A model generated the notes under the pieces. That model was given only the letters and a program-made list of their open reading frames with translations. It was not told the DNA's origin and searched no databases. The position numbers and the translations under genes are program-made. Source: UPXZ01 sp964634605 (GTDB lineage: Bacteria; Bacteroidota; Bacteroidia; Bacteroidales; Paludibacteraceae). From it: 20,653 nucleotides of DNA. The number at the start of each line of letters is the position of its first letter. Within the stretch, counting starts at the first letter, position 1. Positions 8,956 through 17,289 of the stretch are shown one piece after another. The stretch covers positions 1-20,653 of the forward strand of contig CAZWLJ010000049.1 of assembly GCA_964634605.1 (NCBI GenBank). The letters are read 5' to 3'.

Positions 8956-8973
8956 ACTATTTTACTATAAACT
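8956..8973 (+). repeat. Right inverted-repeat arm flanking the S23-like pseudogene
   Basis: The 18 bases reading ACTATTTTACTATAAACT are the reverse complement of the left arm (8520-8544) once the 7-base bulge there is skipped. The arm ends six bases before the symporter ATG at 8980. The insert therefore fills almost exactly the gap between two genes. Confidence 0.75.
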
Positions 8974-8979
8974 AAATAA

Positions 8980-10446
8980 ATGTCCCCAGTCGCAGTCATC
9001 ATCACCATAGCAGCATATTTTTTAGTGCTTTTTGCGGTTTCGTATCTGGCAGGACGAAAAACGGATAATTCGGGATTTTTTATCGGGAACCGAAAACAAA
9101 AGTGGTACATGGTTGCTTTTGCGATGATTGGCTCCACCATTTCGGGTGTCACGTTTATGTCGGTGCCGGGCATGGTCGACCCGAAAGCTTTTTCGTACAT
9201 GCAGATGGTGCTGGGCTTTTTCGTAGGGCAGCTTATAATTTCATTCGTTCTAATTCCCGTATTTTACAAAATGAAACTTTTCTCCATCTACGAATATCTG
9301 GATAATCGTTTCGGAATGAAAACGTACCGGACGGGAGCCTGGTTTTTCTTTATTTCAAAAGTTCTGGGCGCTTCGGTAAGGCTGTTTTTAGTTTGTCTTT
9401 TCCTGCAGATGATGGTATTCGGTCCACTCAATCTGCCTTTCGCGCTGAATGTAGCGGCAACAGTAGCACTGGTATGGCTCTATACCCGCCAGGGAGGTGT
9501 GAAAACGCTCATCTGGACAGATTCGCTCAAGACATTCTGTCTGATTCTTTCGGTTATCCTTACCATCTGTTTTATTTCCGGAAACATGGGATTTGATTTC
9601 AGGGGAATGATATCAGGTATTCGTGACAGTGAGCTTTCGCGCATGTTCTTTTTCGACAATCCGAAAGAAGGTACCTATTTCTGGAAACAGTTTCTGGCAG
9701 GAATTTTCACCATGATAGCCACCACAGGATTGGATCAGGATTTCATGCAACGCAACCTGAGCTGCGAAAATCCGCGCGACTCGCAGAAAAACATCATTAC
9801 CAGCGGACTGGTGCAATTGGTTATCAACCTGATGTTTCTGATGCTCGGTGTCTTACTTTATCTGTTTATCGACAGCAAAGGAATTGCCCGGCCTGAGAAG
9901 AGTGACGAACTGTTTCCGATGATTGCCACTCAGGGCTATTTGCCTCTTGTGGTTGGCATTTTGTTTATCATTGGGCTGATTTCGTCGGCATACGCAGCTG
10001 CCGGATCGGCGCTTACAGCCCTCACAACCTCATTTACTGTTGATATTCTGGGCATTAAAAACAAATCAGAAGCCCAAATCCATTCCACGCGCAAAAAAGT
10101 CCACATCGTCATGGCTGTAATGATGGGTGTGGTGATTTTTGTATTCGAATTGCTGAACAATACCAGCGTGATAGACGCTGTATATGTGCTTGCAAGCTAC
10201 ACCTACGGACCCATTTTGGGCTTGTTCGCTTTCGGAATTTTAATGAAACAGCCCGTTAGGGACAAGTGGGTGCCCTACGTGGCAATACTGGCACCCGTTT
10301 TATGCTTTTTTATCCAGAAAATGACCGTTTCACTGTGGAATTTCCATTTCAGTTATGCGCTCATTATTGTAAATGCTGCACTCACGTTTCTGGGAATGTG
10401 GCTTATAGTTGTACCTGAATCTCCGAAAAGAATAAGTAAGGCATGA
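8980..10446 (+). CDS. Sodium:solute symporter (SSS family), probable amino-sugar or muropeptide importer
   Basis: The 488-residue protein is hydrophobic throughout and fits the usual 13-helix LeuT-fold SSS layout. Recognisable blocks are the N-terminal helix followed by GRKTDNSGFFIGNRKQKWYM, the TM2 region MIGSTISGVTFMSVPGMV, DQDFMQRNLSCENPRD in the middle, and SSAYAAAGSALTALTTSFTVDIL in the TM8 region. The last holds the conserved Ser/Thr expected at the Na2 site. It would use the sodium gradient to import a solute across the inner membrane. The substrate is not visible in the sequence. Position between the NamZ and amidase genes suggests MurNAc, a MurNAc-containing disaccharide or an anhydro-sugar (inferred). 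It ends 51 bases before the amidase start and probably shares a transcript with it. Confidence 0.9.
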   Translation: MSPVAVIITIAAYFLVLFAVSYLAGRKTDNSGFFIGNRKQKWYMVAFAMIGSTISGVTFMSVPGMVDPKAFSYMQMVLGFFVGQLIISFVLIPVFYKMKLFSIYEYLDNRFGMKTYRTGAWFFFISKVLGASVRLFLVCLFLQMMVFGPLNLPFALNVAATVALVWLYTRQGGVKTLIWTDSLKTFCLILSVILTICFISGNMGFDFRGMISGIRDSELSRMFFFDNPKEGTYFWKQFLAGIFTMIATTGLDQDFMQRNLSCENPRDSQKNIITSGLVQLVINLMFLMLGVLLYLFIDSKGIARPEKSDELFPMIATQGYLPLVVGILFIIGLISSAYAAAGSALTALTTSFTVDILGIKNKSEAQIHSTRKKVHIVMAVMMGVVIFVFELLNNTSVIDAVYVLASYTYGPILGLFAFGILMKQPVRDKWVPYVAILAPVLCFFIQKMTVSLWNFHFSYALIIVNAALTFLGMWLIVVPESPKRISKA

Positions 10447-10497
10447 ATAATTAAGCCTTTGAATGAAGTTTGGTTTAAATTTTTAAAAAACAGAACG

Positions 10498-13400
10498 ATG
10501 AACCCGAAAAATAATTATCTGTCTCATAAAATTCTCCTCCCCGGGAGAGTGGCGGGAGTGTTTTTTGTTTTCTTGTTTTCAAATCTGCTTTCTGCCCAGA
10601 CACCCGCTCCCGATTTTAAAACATCCATTGGGAACTATCTTGACACCGAAACCCGTAAGGAAATCGCCGTGGGGCGTGTGCAGATTGACAGTAGTAAAAT
10701 TACCGGAAATGTGCTGCATCTTTTCGCAAACATCCATTTTTACAGTTTTCCATTCAGGAAAAATAATGTGCGTGACTTTTATTCCGGAGTAAGAAAGCTG
10801 CTTCCCGGCGAATTAACTGGCTATACGCTGAAAATTCACACCAACGGCAAATTAATCGACGAACTGATTTTGCCTGAATTTTCAGTAAAAAAAGACCGGA
10901 AACGTAAAACGTTCGGCACCAATACGATAATTCCGCTGATAACCAACACTTCTGCACCATTCACACCGTCAAACGGGCTTAAGAACCGTCACATTGCACT
11001 CTGGCAGAGCCACGGCTATTATTACGAACAAAAACTCACCCGATGGGAATGGCAGAGGGCCCGCATATTTCAAACAGTAGAAGACTTATACACACAGAGT
11101 TACGTTTTGCCCTATCTGGCACCGATGCTCGAAAATGCCGGTGCCTGCGTGCTTATACCACGCGAACGCGACACGCAAACCCGGGAAATCATCGTGGATA
11201 ATGATGCCGGAATTGACACGGTATCAACATATGCCGAGATTTACGGCGTAAAATTCTGGTCAAACGGTCACACCAGCGGTTTCGCACATCTCAAAGAACA
11301 GTATATTGACTTCGAAAATCCTTTCAAAGAAGGAACCTTCAGACAAACCGAAACGATAAAAAAGGGCACCGAATCGACTGTCGAGTGGATACCTGACATC
11401 CCTGAAAAGGGAAAATATGCCGTTTACATTTCCTATCAAACTCTCCCGAAAAGCACTGAAGATGCTCATTACACAGTATATCACCTGGGCGGAAAAACCG
11501 AATTCAAAGTCAATCAGCAAATGGGAGGCGGCACCTGGATTTACCTGGGGCATTTTAGTTTCTCCAAAGGAAAATCGGGAAAGGTGATGCTCACCAATAT
11601 TTCGGCTAAAGCCGGGAGGATAGTGACTGCCGATGCCGTGAAATTCGGAGGCGGATTAGGGAATATTGCCAGAAGACTTTCCGTGGATGGAGCTACTGAA
11701 AACGTTCCAAGTTCACAAAATAACAACCAGAAAGAAAAAATCCAGCTTCCGGCAGCAGACTATCCGTATGAAACCAGCGGATATCCGCGATACACCGAGG
11801 CTGCACGATACTGGCTGCAATGGGCAGGCGTACCTGACAGTATTTATTCCGAAAGCCACGGAAAAAACGATTATACCGACGATTACAAATGCCGCGGACT
11901 TTGGGTGAATTATATCTCAGGCGGTTCTCCGGTCAATCCGTACCAAAAAGGGCTGAATATCCCGATTGATATGGCATTCGCATTTCATACCGACGCCGGA
12001 ACCACGATGAACGACAGCATCATCGGCACGCTGGGAATTTATTTTACCAATACCGAAACGGGAAAATATCCGAACGGTGTCAGCCGGAATATTGCCCGGG
12101 AACTTACCGATTATATTCAAACAACCATTGTTGAAGACATACGGAAACTTTACAACCCGAAATGGAGCCGGCGTGGTATGTGGGACCGTTCGTATTTCGA
12201 AGCCCGCTCGCCAAACGTGCCCACCATGCTGCTCGAATTGCTATCGCATCAGAATTTTGCCGACATGCGCTACGGACTTGATCCCCGTTTCCGGTTCACG
12301 GTAAGCCGCGCTGTTTATAAGGGAATGCTCCGTTTCATTGCCTCGCAAAACCACATACCATATACCATTCAACCCCTTCCGGTGGATAATCTGAATTTGC
12401 GGTTTGTTCAGCGGAATGAAGTGGAACTAAGCTGGAAAGCCGTTGAAGACCCGTTGGAGGCAACAGCAAATGCCGAACAATACATTGTGTATCAGCGAAT
12501 TGGAAACGGTGATTTTGACAACGGCACACTGGTCAAAACCAATAATTTCATTACAACTATTCCGGACAATGTCATTTGCAGTTTCAAAGTTACAGCTGTA
12601 AACAAAGGCGGCGAAAGTTTTCCATCCGAAGTGTTATCCATCGGAAGGTCGTCGGAAGACAAAGGTACTATGCTGATTGTCAACGGATTTGACCGGTTGA
12701 GTGCTCCTGCTGATTTCACAGCACCACACGACACGCTGGCAGGCTTTCTGGATAATCTGGACCACGGGGTTTCGTATATCAATGATTACAAATACATTGG
12801 AAGCCAGAAAGAATTTCGCCGGAAAATACCGTGGATGGACGACGATGCATCCGGTTTCGGCGACAGCCAGGCTAACAGCGAAACAACTGTAATAGCAGGT
12901 AATAGCTTTGATTATCCGGCAGTTCACGGCGAAGCCATACTGAAGACGGGTTATTCATTCGCATCATGCAGCGACGAAGCCATTGAAAATCAGCTCGTTA
13001 AAATCAGTGATTATAAAATGCTGGATTTGATTCTTGGCAAAGAATACCAGTCAAAAACAGGTGCTGGCAGCTTTATTCCACTTGAGTTCAAAACCTTTAC
13101 ACCTCAAATGCAGAAAGCCATCACGGACTATTGCCTGCAGGGAGGAAATATTTTTGTATCGGGAGCATTCGTCGGAACCGATTTGTGGGACAACCGTTAC
13201 ACGATGTCGCTTGAAACTGACAAGGAATTTGCCACTCAAATTTTAAAATATAAATGGAGGGCAGGACAAGCATCTGTCACCGGAAAGGTAAAATCCGTAG
13301 TTTCACTTTATCCAATGCTATATCAGGGCAGTTTTTCGTTTTACAACGAACTGAATTCTGTCAGCTACGTGGTAGAAGCACCCGATGCTATCGAACCGGC

Positions 13401-13569
13401 AAATGTGGGCGCATACACGATTTTGCGTTATTCTGAAAATAATTTGAGTGCCGGAATTGCCTACAAGGGTGATTATAAGACTATTGTGCTGGGATTTCCG
13501 TTTGAAAGTCTGAAGTCCGGTTTTGACAGAATGAGAATGATGAAGATGGTGCTGGAATTTTTTGAATAG
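10498..13569 (+). CDS. Secreted Amidase_3-type N-acetylmuramoyl-L-alanine amidase with inserted golvesin/Xly-like domain
   Basis: The ATG at 10498 gives 1023 residues with a signal peptide (to about LLSAQ, 30-34); the in-frame TTG at 10459 adds a charged tail and is less likely. A beta-rich N-terminal region precedes an Amidase_3 fold that comes in two pieces. The first piece (about 160-230) holds WQSHGYYYE with His172 and FQTVEDLY with Glu195. The second piece (about 425-615) holds AFHTDAG with His497 and PTMLLELLSHQN with Glu580. These match the two zinc His, the zinc Glu and the catalytic Glu of the family (inferred alignment). Between the pieces is a golvesin/Xly carbohydrate-binding-like domain (about 235-385; NQQMGGGTWIYLGHFSF, VTADAVKFGG). 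A fibronectin-III-like domain (about 630-735) and a GATase-like alpha/beta C-terminus follow. Bacteroidota homologues are often labelled xanthan lyase because of the inserted domain. The predicted role is periplasmic or outer-surface removal of stem peptides, which would expose the naked glycan that NamZ enzymes need. Confidence 0.8.
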   Translation: MNPKNNYLSHKILLPGRVAGVFFVFLFSNLLSAQTPAPDFKTSIGNYLDTETRKEIAVGRVQIDSSKITGNVLHLFANIHFYSFPFRKNNVRDFYSGVRKLLPGELTGYTLKIHTNGKLIDELILPEFSVKKDRKRKTFGTNTIIPLITNTSAPFTPSNGLKNRHIALWQSHGYYYEQKLTRWEWQRARIFQTVEDLYTQSYVLPYLAPMLENAGACVLIPRERDTQTREIIVDNDAGIDTVSTYAEIYGVKFWSNGHTSGFAHLKEQYIDFENPFKEGTFRQTETIKKGTESTVEWIPDIPEKGKYAVYISYQTLPKSTEDAHYTVYHLGGKTEFKVNQQMGGGTWIYLGHFSFSKGKSGKVMLTNISAKAGRIVTADAVKFGGGLGNIARRLSVDGATENVPSSQNNNQKEKIQLPAADYPYETSGYPRYTEAARYWLQWAGVPDSIYSESHGKNDYTDDYKCRGLWVNYISGGSPVNPYQKGLNIPIDMAFAFHTDAGTTMNDSIIGTLGIYFTNTETGKYPNGVSRNIARELTDYIQTTIVEDIRKLYNPKWSRRGMWDRSYFEARSPNVPTMLLELLSHQNFADMRYGLDPRFRFTVSRAVYKGMLRFIASQNHIPYTIQPLPVDNLNLRFVQRNEVELSWKAVEDPLEATANAEQYIVYQRIGNGDFDNGTLVKTNNFITTIPDNVICSFKVTAVNKGGESFPSEVLSIGRSSEDKGTMLIVNGFDRLSAPADFTAPHDTLAGFLDNLDHGVSYINDYKYIGSQKEFRRKIPWMDDDASGFGDSQANSETTVIAGNSFDYPAVHGEAILKTGYSFASCSDEAIENQLVKISDYKMLDLILGKEYQSKTGAGSFIPLEFKTFTPQMQKAITDYCLQGGNIFVSGAFVGTDLWDNRYTMSLETDKEFATQILKYKWRAGQASVTGKVKSVVSLYPMLYQGSFSFYNELNSVSYVVEAPDAIEPANVGAYTILRYSENNLSAGIAYKGDYKTIVLGFPFESLKSGFDRMRMMKMVLEFFE

Positions 13570-13732
13570 TTGCCAAATAAAAAAGATTTAGAATTCAGCA
13601 TCTTCACCCGTTGAGGGCGAATAATACAGGTTTCAATAAAAAAAAGAAATAAAAAAAAAGTTTGCGAAATTTACATATAAGAAAAGTGTCAACTGATTTT
13701 CAAATAATTAAGTCCGATACTGCAATTAACGA

Positions 13733-15589
13733 ATGATACCAATGAAACGAAAACATACATTATTGCTTATTCTTTTTTTTCAGCTGCAATTACTATTTGC
13801 CATTGAACCATTCCGATTCGCCTTGCTGACGGACCTGCATATTACACAAGAAACAACGGCTGCAGAGGATCTGGAAAATTCGGTGAAACAGATAAACAAT
13901 TCTGCTGAAATTGAATTTGTGCTGGTAACGGGCGATGTAACCGAATTTGGAGATAAGGTTTCCCTGCAAAAATCAAAAGATATTCTCGACAAACTGAAAA
14001 TACCTTACTATATCACTTCCGGTAATCACGAAACAAAATGGAGCGCATCGGGACACACTGATTTTGCACGGATTTTCGGAAGCGACCGTTTCTTATTTGA
14101 GCACAAAGGGGTACGGTTTTTCGGTTTCAACACCGGCCCGGTATTGCGAATGGCCGATGGACATGTCTCGCCGCAGGATATTACCTGGCTGAAAGACGAA
14201 CTGAGCAAAAAAGCCAAAACTGCTCCGGTGATACTTGCCACGCACTATCCGCTGCAGTACGGCGATGTGGACAACTGGTACGAGCTGACAGATGCAGTGC
14301 GTTCATTCAACATCCGGGCTGTTCTGGGCGGACATTACCACCGCAACGCCGCTTTTTCGTACGATGGTATCCCGGGGCTGATTAACCGTTCAAACCTGCG
14401 TGGCAAAACCGGCGCAGGTGGATATTCAGTTTATTCGGTGACTGCTGACAGCCTGATTGCTTACGAACAAACTATCGGCGGAGAACCTGTACGCTGGGCA
14501 GGAATTTCAATGACTGCAAAGTATTACGGCAAAGAAGGAAGCAACAGAAAATATCCCGATTTTTCGGTCAACCAACAATTTCCGGATGTAAAAGAAAAGT
14601 GGTTTATAAGTACCGGAGCTGGCATCTACAGTTCACCTGCTGTCTGGAAAAACAATGTTTACACGGGCGATGATTTGGGAAACATGACCTGTTACAACCT
14701 GAAAAACGGCATAAAACGGTGGAATTTCAAAACCGCCAAACGAATAATGGGAACACCTGCTGTTGCTGACGGAGTACTCGTTTTTGGCTCTGCCGATAAA
14801 AATATTTACGCTCTGAATGCAAAAAACGGAAAATTGCTTTGGAAAATAACTGCAAATGAAGCCGTTTTGGGAGCGGTTACAATTGAAAACGGAATTGCAT
14901 ACATCGGGTCAGGTGATAATTGTTTCTGGGCTATCGACATCAAAACCGGAAAAATCCACTGGACGTTCAATGGTTTAACCGGATATGTAGAAACAAAACC
15001 GCTGATTACCGGCGACAAGGTCATTTTCGGAGCCTGGGATACATTTCTGTATGCCTTGGACAAGAAAAGCGGAAATCTTAACTGGAAATGGACAAACGGT
15101 CTAAAAAGTTCACACTACTCGCCTGCAGCTGTATGGCCGGTTTTTTCAGACAGAAAAGTCTTTATTGTTGACCCTGAGCGTGCAATGACTGCCATTGAAC
15201 TGGCAACCGGCAAAACTGTATGGCGCACCAAACAATCGATGGTGCGCGAAAGTATCGGCATTTCGGCAGACGGAAACCGGATTTATGCCAAAACCATGCA
15301 GGACAGCGTAGTGTGTTATTCGGCTATTGGAAGCGAGCCGCAGAAAATCTGGTCGGTGAACGCTGGCTATGGTTACGAGCATAATCCTTCCATGCTGGTC
15401 GAAAAAGAGGGAACGGTTTTCGGAAGTACAAAAAACGGGCTTATCTTTGCACTCGATGCGCTGTCGGGAAACGTGAAATGGAAACATAAAATCGGGAATT
15501 CACTGATTAACACTGTTGTACCGGTTGACAGAAAGAATATCCTGGTTACGACAGCTGGCGGGGAAATAGGAGTATTACAAGTCCCCTGA
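13733..15589 (+). CDS. Secreted calcineurin-like metallophosphoesterase fused to a PQQ-like beta-propeller
   Basis: This 618-residue protein (615 if the ATG at 13742 is used, which gives the cleaner signal peptide MKRKHTLLLILFF) has two domains. The phosphoesterase domain (about 26-250) shows all metal motifs: DLH (Asp34, His36), GD (67-68), GNHE (97-100), His171 in ATHYPL, and GHYH (200-203). From about 290 to the end there are about seven PQQ_2/Trp-docking-type repeats, for example SSPAVWKNNVYTGDDLGNM, GTPAVADGVLVFGSADKNI and YIGSGDNCFWAIDIKTGKI. The enzyme should hydrolyse a phosphomono- or diester in the periplasm. The propeller probably scaffolds or binds substrate rather than carrying PQQ; no dehydrogenase residues were recognised. 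It follows the amidase gene by 163 bases. The substrate is unknown; a phosphorylated cell-wall fragment or lipid-linked sugar is possible but unsupported. Confidence 0.87.
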   Translation: MIPMKRKHTLLLILFFQLQLLFAIEPFRFALLTDLHITQETTAAEDLENSVKQINNSAEIEFVLVTGDVTEFGDKVSLQKSKDILDKLKIPYYITSGNHETKWSASGHTDFARIFGSDRFLFEHKGVRFFGFNTGPVLRMADGHVSPQDITWLKDELSKKAKTAPVILATHYPLQYGDVDNWYELTDAVRSFNIRAVLGGHYHRNAAFSYDGIPGLINRSNLRGKTGAGGYSVYSVTADSLIAYEQTIGGEPVRWAGISMTAKYYGKEGSNRKYPDFSVNQQFPDVKEKWFISTGAGIYSSPAVWKNNVYTGDDLGNMTCYNLKNGIKRWNFKTAKRIMGTPAVADGVLVFGSADKNIYALNAKNGKLLWKITANEAVLGAVTIENGIAYIGSGDNCFWAIDIKTGKIHWTFNGLTGYVETKPLITGDKVIFGAWDTFLYALDKKSGNLNWKWTNGLKSSHYSPAAVWPVFSDRKVFIVDPERAMTAIELATGKTVWRTKQSMVRESIGISADGNRIYAKTMQDSVVCYSAIGSEPQKIWSVNAGYGYEHNPSMLVEKEGTVFGSTKNGLIFALDALSGNVKWKHKIGNSLINTVVPVDRKNILVTTAGGEIGVLQVP

Positions 15590-15702
15590 AACCTGTAGAT
15601 AGAATTTCAGGCTCGCTGAATGAGTTTTTGTAAAGTTAATGAATTTTGAAAATAATAACATCAAACAATAATATTAAATCCCATGATAATCCCGGCAAAT
15701 TC

Positions 15703-15732
15703 CCATTCAGGGGATTGGGGGGCAGGTCATGG
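15703..15732 (+). repeat. Degenerate copy of the CCCCCT/AGGGGG palindromic repeat
   Basis: TCAGGGGATTGGGGGGCAGG in this stretch closely resembles the copy at 18819-18844 (AGGGGGTTGGGGGGTAGG), but its left arm is reduced to CCC. It lies inside a possible N-terminal extension of the glycosyltransferase gene, just upstream of the better start at 15743. Confidence 0.6.
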
Positions 15733-15742
15733 CAATCACATT

Positions 15743-17197
15743 ATGAAAACAATCAATTGCTTTATTCCCTACGAAAATGCTTCACAAGTGGAGCAAACAA
15801 TTAAAAATCTGAGAAAATCAGATTTAGTTACCAATATTTATTTGCTTGCAACCACCAGTCTCCCACCGGTGGAAGGATGCGAAGTGATAGAGACCAAAGG
15901 TTTGAAATCAACCGATGCTATCCGGAAAATTGCAGGAAAATCAGATTCAGGTTACACGCTTATTTACACCAAAACCACTACGCTGCAATGGGTAAATTAT
16001 TCCATCGAACGAATGGTGAACATTGCTGCCGACAGTAATGCAGCCATGGTATATGCCGACCATTTCAAAGAAGCCGATGGTGTACGTACAGAAGCGCCTG
16101 TAATAGATTATCAGTTTGGTTCACTGCGCGATGATTTCGACTTCGGCTCGGTGCTCCTGTTCCGTACACCCATTTTACAGGAAGCTGTGAAAAATATGGA
16201 TGCGGACTATGATTTTGCCGGATTGTATGATTTGCGACTTAAAGTCTCTCAAAAAGGTGATTTGGTGCACATCAACGAATTTCTCTATTATGAAATAGAA
16301 AATGATACGCGGAAAACCGGTGAGAAGATTTTTGATTATGTTGACCCGAAAAACCGGGCGGTTCAGATTGAAATGGAACAAGCTTGCACACAGCATCTGA
16401 AAGATATCGGCGGATATCTGGAGCCGGACTTCAGGCATATTGAATTTTCGGAAGATCATTTCGAAATCGAAGCATCGGTGATTATTCCGTGTAAAAACCG
16501 CGTGAAAACCATCGGCGATGCCATACAATCCGCTCTGAATCAAAAAACCAGCTTTCCTTACAACGTGATTGTGGTGGATGATAACTCGGAAGACGGAACA
16601 GTGGATGTTATCAAAAAATTTCTGGACAATCCCAAACTGGTTTATATTGCTCAGGACACAACCTATCACGCCATAGGAGGCAACTGGAACGCCGCTTTTC
16701 ATCACCCGAAGTGCGGAAAATTTGCCCTTCAGTTAGACAGCGACGACCTTTATTCCGACGAAAATACGGTTCAAAAGTTCGTGGACGCTTTTTACGAACA
16801 AAATTGTGCCATGGTGGTGGGAACCTATAAACTGACCAATTTTGACCTGGAAATGATACCTCCCGGAGTAATCGACCATAAGGAATGGACACCCGATAAC
16901 GGAAGAAACAACGCATTGCGCATCAACGGATTAGGGGCTCCCCGTGGATTTTACACCCCGATGCTTCGTCAAATAAATTTCCCGACTACCAAATACGGCG
17001 AAGATTATGCTGTAGGATTGCGTGTTAGCCGCGAATATCAGATAGGGCGCATATATGATGTAATCTATCTTTGCCGTCGCTGGGACGATAATTCGGATGC
17101 TTCGCTGGACGTGGTGAAAATGAACGGACACAACACATACAAAGACCGTATCCGCACATGGGAATTGCAGGCGCGGGTGGCGATGAATAAAAAGTAG
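15743..17197 (+). CDS. GT2-family glycosyltransferase with two GT-A-like modules
   Basis: I prefer the ATG at 15743 (MKTINCFIPYENASQVEQTI, 484 residues). The ORF extends 20 codons upstream to an ATG at 15683, but that extension is made mainly of the G-rich repeat. The C-terminal half (about 243-450) is a full GT2 domain: ASVIIPCKNR (244-253), IVVDDNS (276-282), the metal-binding LDSDD (331-335) and the acceptor-side GEDYA (419-423). The N-terminal half (about 1-195) repeats the same plan in weaker form: FIPYEN, MVYADH, GSLRDDFDFGSVLLFR, and YDLRLKVSQKGDLVHINEFLYYE near the end. It looks like a diverged GT-A module. There is no signal peptide or membrane segment, so the protein is cytosolic or membrane-peripheral. 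A UDP- or GDP-sugar donor is expected, but donor and acceptor are unknown. It shares its orientation with the salvage genes and ends in a terminator that overlaps its stop codon. Confidence 0.85.
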   Translation: MKTINCFIPYENASQVEQTIKNLRKSDLVTNIYLLATTSLPPVEGCEVIETKGLKSTDAIRKIAGKSDSGYTLIYTKTTTLQWVNYSIERMVNIAADSNAAMVYADHFKEADGVRTEAPVIDYQFGSLRDDFDFGSVLLFRTPILQEAVKNMDADYDFAGLYDLRLKVSQKGDLVHINEFLYYEIENDTRKTGEKIFDYVDPKNRAVQIEMEQACTQHLKDIGGYLEPDFRHIEFSEDHFEIEASVIIPCKNRVKTIGDAIQSALNQKTSFPYNVIVVDDNSEDGTVDVIKKFLDNPKLVYIAQDTTYHAIGGNWNAAFHHPKCGKFALQLDSDDLYSDENTVQKFVDAFYEQNCAMVVGTYKLTNFDLEMIPPGVIDHKEWTPDNGRNNALRINGLGAPRGFYTPMLRQINFPTTKYGEDYAVGLRVSREYQIGRIYDVIYLCRRWDDNSDASLDVVKMNGHNTYKDRIRTWELQARVAMNKK

Positions 17198-17224
17198 TCA
17201 CCCCACCCGGCAAGGTGACTTTTT
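17196..17224 (+). terminator. Intrinsic terminator overlapping the glycosyltransferase stop codon
   Basis: AGTCACC (17196-17202) pairs perfectly with GGTGACT (17214-17220) around an 11-base loop and is followed by TTTT. The stem begins within the TAG stop (17195-17197). The 7-base stem and short T-tract suggest a moderate terminator that separates the upstream genes from the SpoIID-like gene. Confidence 0.68.
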
Positions 17225-17289
17225 CGACATAAAATATTAAAAAAATCAGTTCAACCGCACTCAGCAGCTCTTCCCTGAGGTGAAATCAG

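Noticed and set aside
10459..10497. TTG start extending the amidase by 13 residues
   Set aside because: The ATG at 10498 leads directly into the signal peptide, so the upstream codons have no role.
10498..13569. Naming the protein xanthan lyase
   Set aside because: Only the inserted golvesin/Xly-like domain supports that name; the catalytic motifs are those of Amidase_3.
13604..13622. Hairpin after the amidase gene as a terminator
   Set aside because: TTCACCC and GGGCGAA pair with a central mismatch and no T-tract follows.
15600..15640. Weak hairpin plus T-run after the phosphoesterase gene as a terminator
   Set aside because: The stem is only five base pairs (TTCAG with CTGAA) and the T-run is offset, so I could not support it.
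16175..16705. 176-residue minus-strand open frame
   Set aside because: It lies fully inside the glycosyltransferase gene on the other strand, and its composition is that of antisense of a real gene.
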